A DNA stretch of 55,295 nt from Synechocystis sp. PCC 7509 (GTDB lineage: Bacteria > Cyanobacteriota > Cyanobacteriia > Cyanobacteriales > Chroococcidiopsidaceae). Location of the stretch: the NCBI RefSeq assembly GCF_000332075.2, contig NZ_KI966369.1, forward strand, positions 206,016-261,310, in the 5' to 3' direction. Of this stretch, positions 54,844-55,295 are shown one piece after another; positions within the stretch are counted from its first letter, which is position 1, and every line of letters starts with the position of its first letter. The notes below the pieces were generated by a model. The model saw nothing but the letters and a program-made list of their open reading frames with translations, searched no databases and was not told the origin of the DNA. Position numbers and translations under genes: made by a program.

Positions 54844-55295
54844 TTGTGTTGCAAAAAATGGTAGGCTGAAATAATTCCGCTAGAGAAAATCATTGTACCG
54901 GCCTCTAATGAATTCTAAATCCCCCTTCAAGTGGCGGCATTATCAGTCAGAAATCATCCTACGTTGTGTTCGGTGGTATCTAAGCTATCCGCTTTCCTAT
55001 CGCCAAGTAACAGAGATGGTGAACGAGCGGGGATTAGATATACATCACAGCACCGTCTTCCGTTGGGTGCAAGAATATAGTCCAGAAATGGACAAACGAG
55101 TCAGACCGTATCTAAAGCTTACTAATGACTCATGGCGGGTAGATGAAACCTATATTTTGGTCAAAGGCAAGCAGAAGTATTTATACCGAGCAGTCGATTC
55201 GGCAGGGAACACCTTAGACTTCCTCCTCACAGCGAAGCGGGATGCGAAAGCGGCGAAACGGTTTTTGCGTAAGACATTGAAAGCAATTCACACTT
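54841..55295 (+). mobile_element. IS6-family insertion sequence (cut by window edge)
   Basis: The left end begins near 54841 with GGTTGTGTTGCAAAAAATGG, like other IS6 termini (G-T-T-G-C-A-A-A). It carries a transposase gene that runs off the window and truncates the DDE transposase gene. Confidence 0.85.
54908..55295 (+). CDS. IS6-family transposase, partial
   Basis: From ATG 54908: the zinc-binding/HTH-like start SPFKWRHYQSEIILRCVRWY, then LSYPLSYRQVTEMVNERGLD, VFRWVQEY and the first catalytic motif WRVDETYILVKGKQKYLYRA, then VDSAGNTLDFLLTAKRDAKA. 129 codons are visible, about half the protein. Open at the right edge. Confidence 0.93.
   Translation, partial: MNSKSPFKWRHYQSEIILRCVRWYLSYPLSYRQVTEMVNERGLDIHHSTVFRWVQEYSPEMDKRVRPYLKLTNDSWRVDETYILVKGKQKYLYRAVDSAGNTLDFLLTAKRDAKAAKRFLRKTLKAIHT

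Overview
The window looks like a plasmid or plasmid-like accessory segment of a cyanobacterium. It carries ParA/ParB partition genes, a MobF conjugative relaxase, scattered GCGATCGC (HIP1) octamers, and cyanobacterial families (DUF7219, DUF4126, a vWA-MoxR-associated HTH, a CHAT protease, two-partner secretion proteins with the NPNG motif). It is heavily rearranged: there are remains or complete copies of at least nine insertion sequences (IS630 twice, a second IS630 type, IS4-type twice, another IS4-like, IS66, ISL3, IS5, IS6), a Tn554-like recombinase remnant, and the end of a two-gene DDE transposon. Many host genes are split, and in four (secreted TPR gene, photolyase, dinB, relaxase) the exact insertion point can be read.

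Layout. 1-3470: MobF relaxase cut by an IS630 copy, a small coupled upstream gene, palindromes, and a striking array of G-tracts every 10 bp. 3471-6765: second IS630 copy, a small HTH protein, an AT-rich stretch full of long perfect inverted repeats, and a DUF3102 protein. 7160-20456: a locus of membrane-anchored HTH-TPR protein, secreted TPR protein (split by an IS), extracytoplasmic TPR-CHAT caspase-like protein, TPS exoprotein, methyltransferase and TPS outer-membrane transporter, with an IS66 in the divergent promoter region. 20453-22606: parA-parB with a palindromic operator or centromere-like site. 22876-26430: SNase pseudogene, CoiA/GIY-YIG-like protein, RecB-like PD-(D/E)XK nuclease, Lar-like protein, small membrane protein. 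26427-31810: a photolyase gene split by a 3.8-kb Tn554-like element that itself carries an ISL3 and a possible structured RNA. 31943-34084: small plasmid genes and a Dam-like protein behind an inverted-repeat operator. 34228-41322: a metabolic cluster on the minus strand (nitronate monooxygenase, two SDRs, SnoaL-like, alpha/beta hydrolase, TMEM175-like channel) with palindromic mini-insertions in HIP1 sites, then an IS630, a membrane protein resembling phage-abortive-infection proteins and a GMC oxidoreductase remnant cut by an IS4-type copy. 42740-46886: SLH lipoprotein, serine beta-lactamase-like hydrolase, antitoxin/PIN-toxin pair and a transposon end. 46887-53532: SNase lacking its start, truncated GH75 chitosanase-like gene, HU remnant, dinB split by IS5, small plasmid protein, DUF4126, acidic protein. 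53533-55295: transposon end with seven binding-site-like repeats, its AAA+ ATPase, the tail of its transposase and an IS6.

The best candidate for an undescribed functional system is the 7160-20456 locus, which combines a cytoplasmic HTH linked through the membrane to TPRs, a secreted TPR partner, a CHAT protease with an N-terminal export or anchor segment, and a two-partner secretion pair. The strongest unexplained non-coding signal is the helically phased G-tract array at 3000-3192. The transposon-end repeats (53533-53696 and 46851-46886) and the mini-palindromes inserted in frame into HIP1 octamers are next. All functional statements rest on motif reading without database searches.
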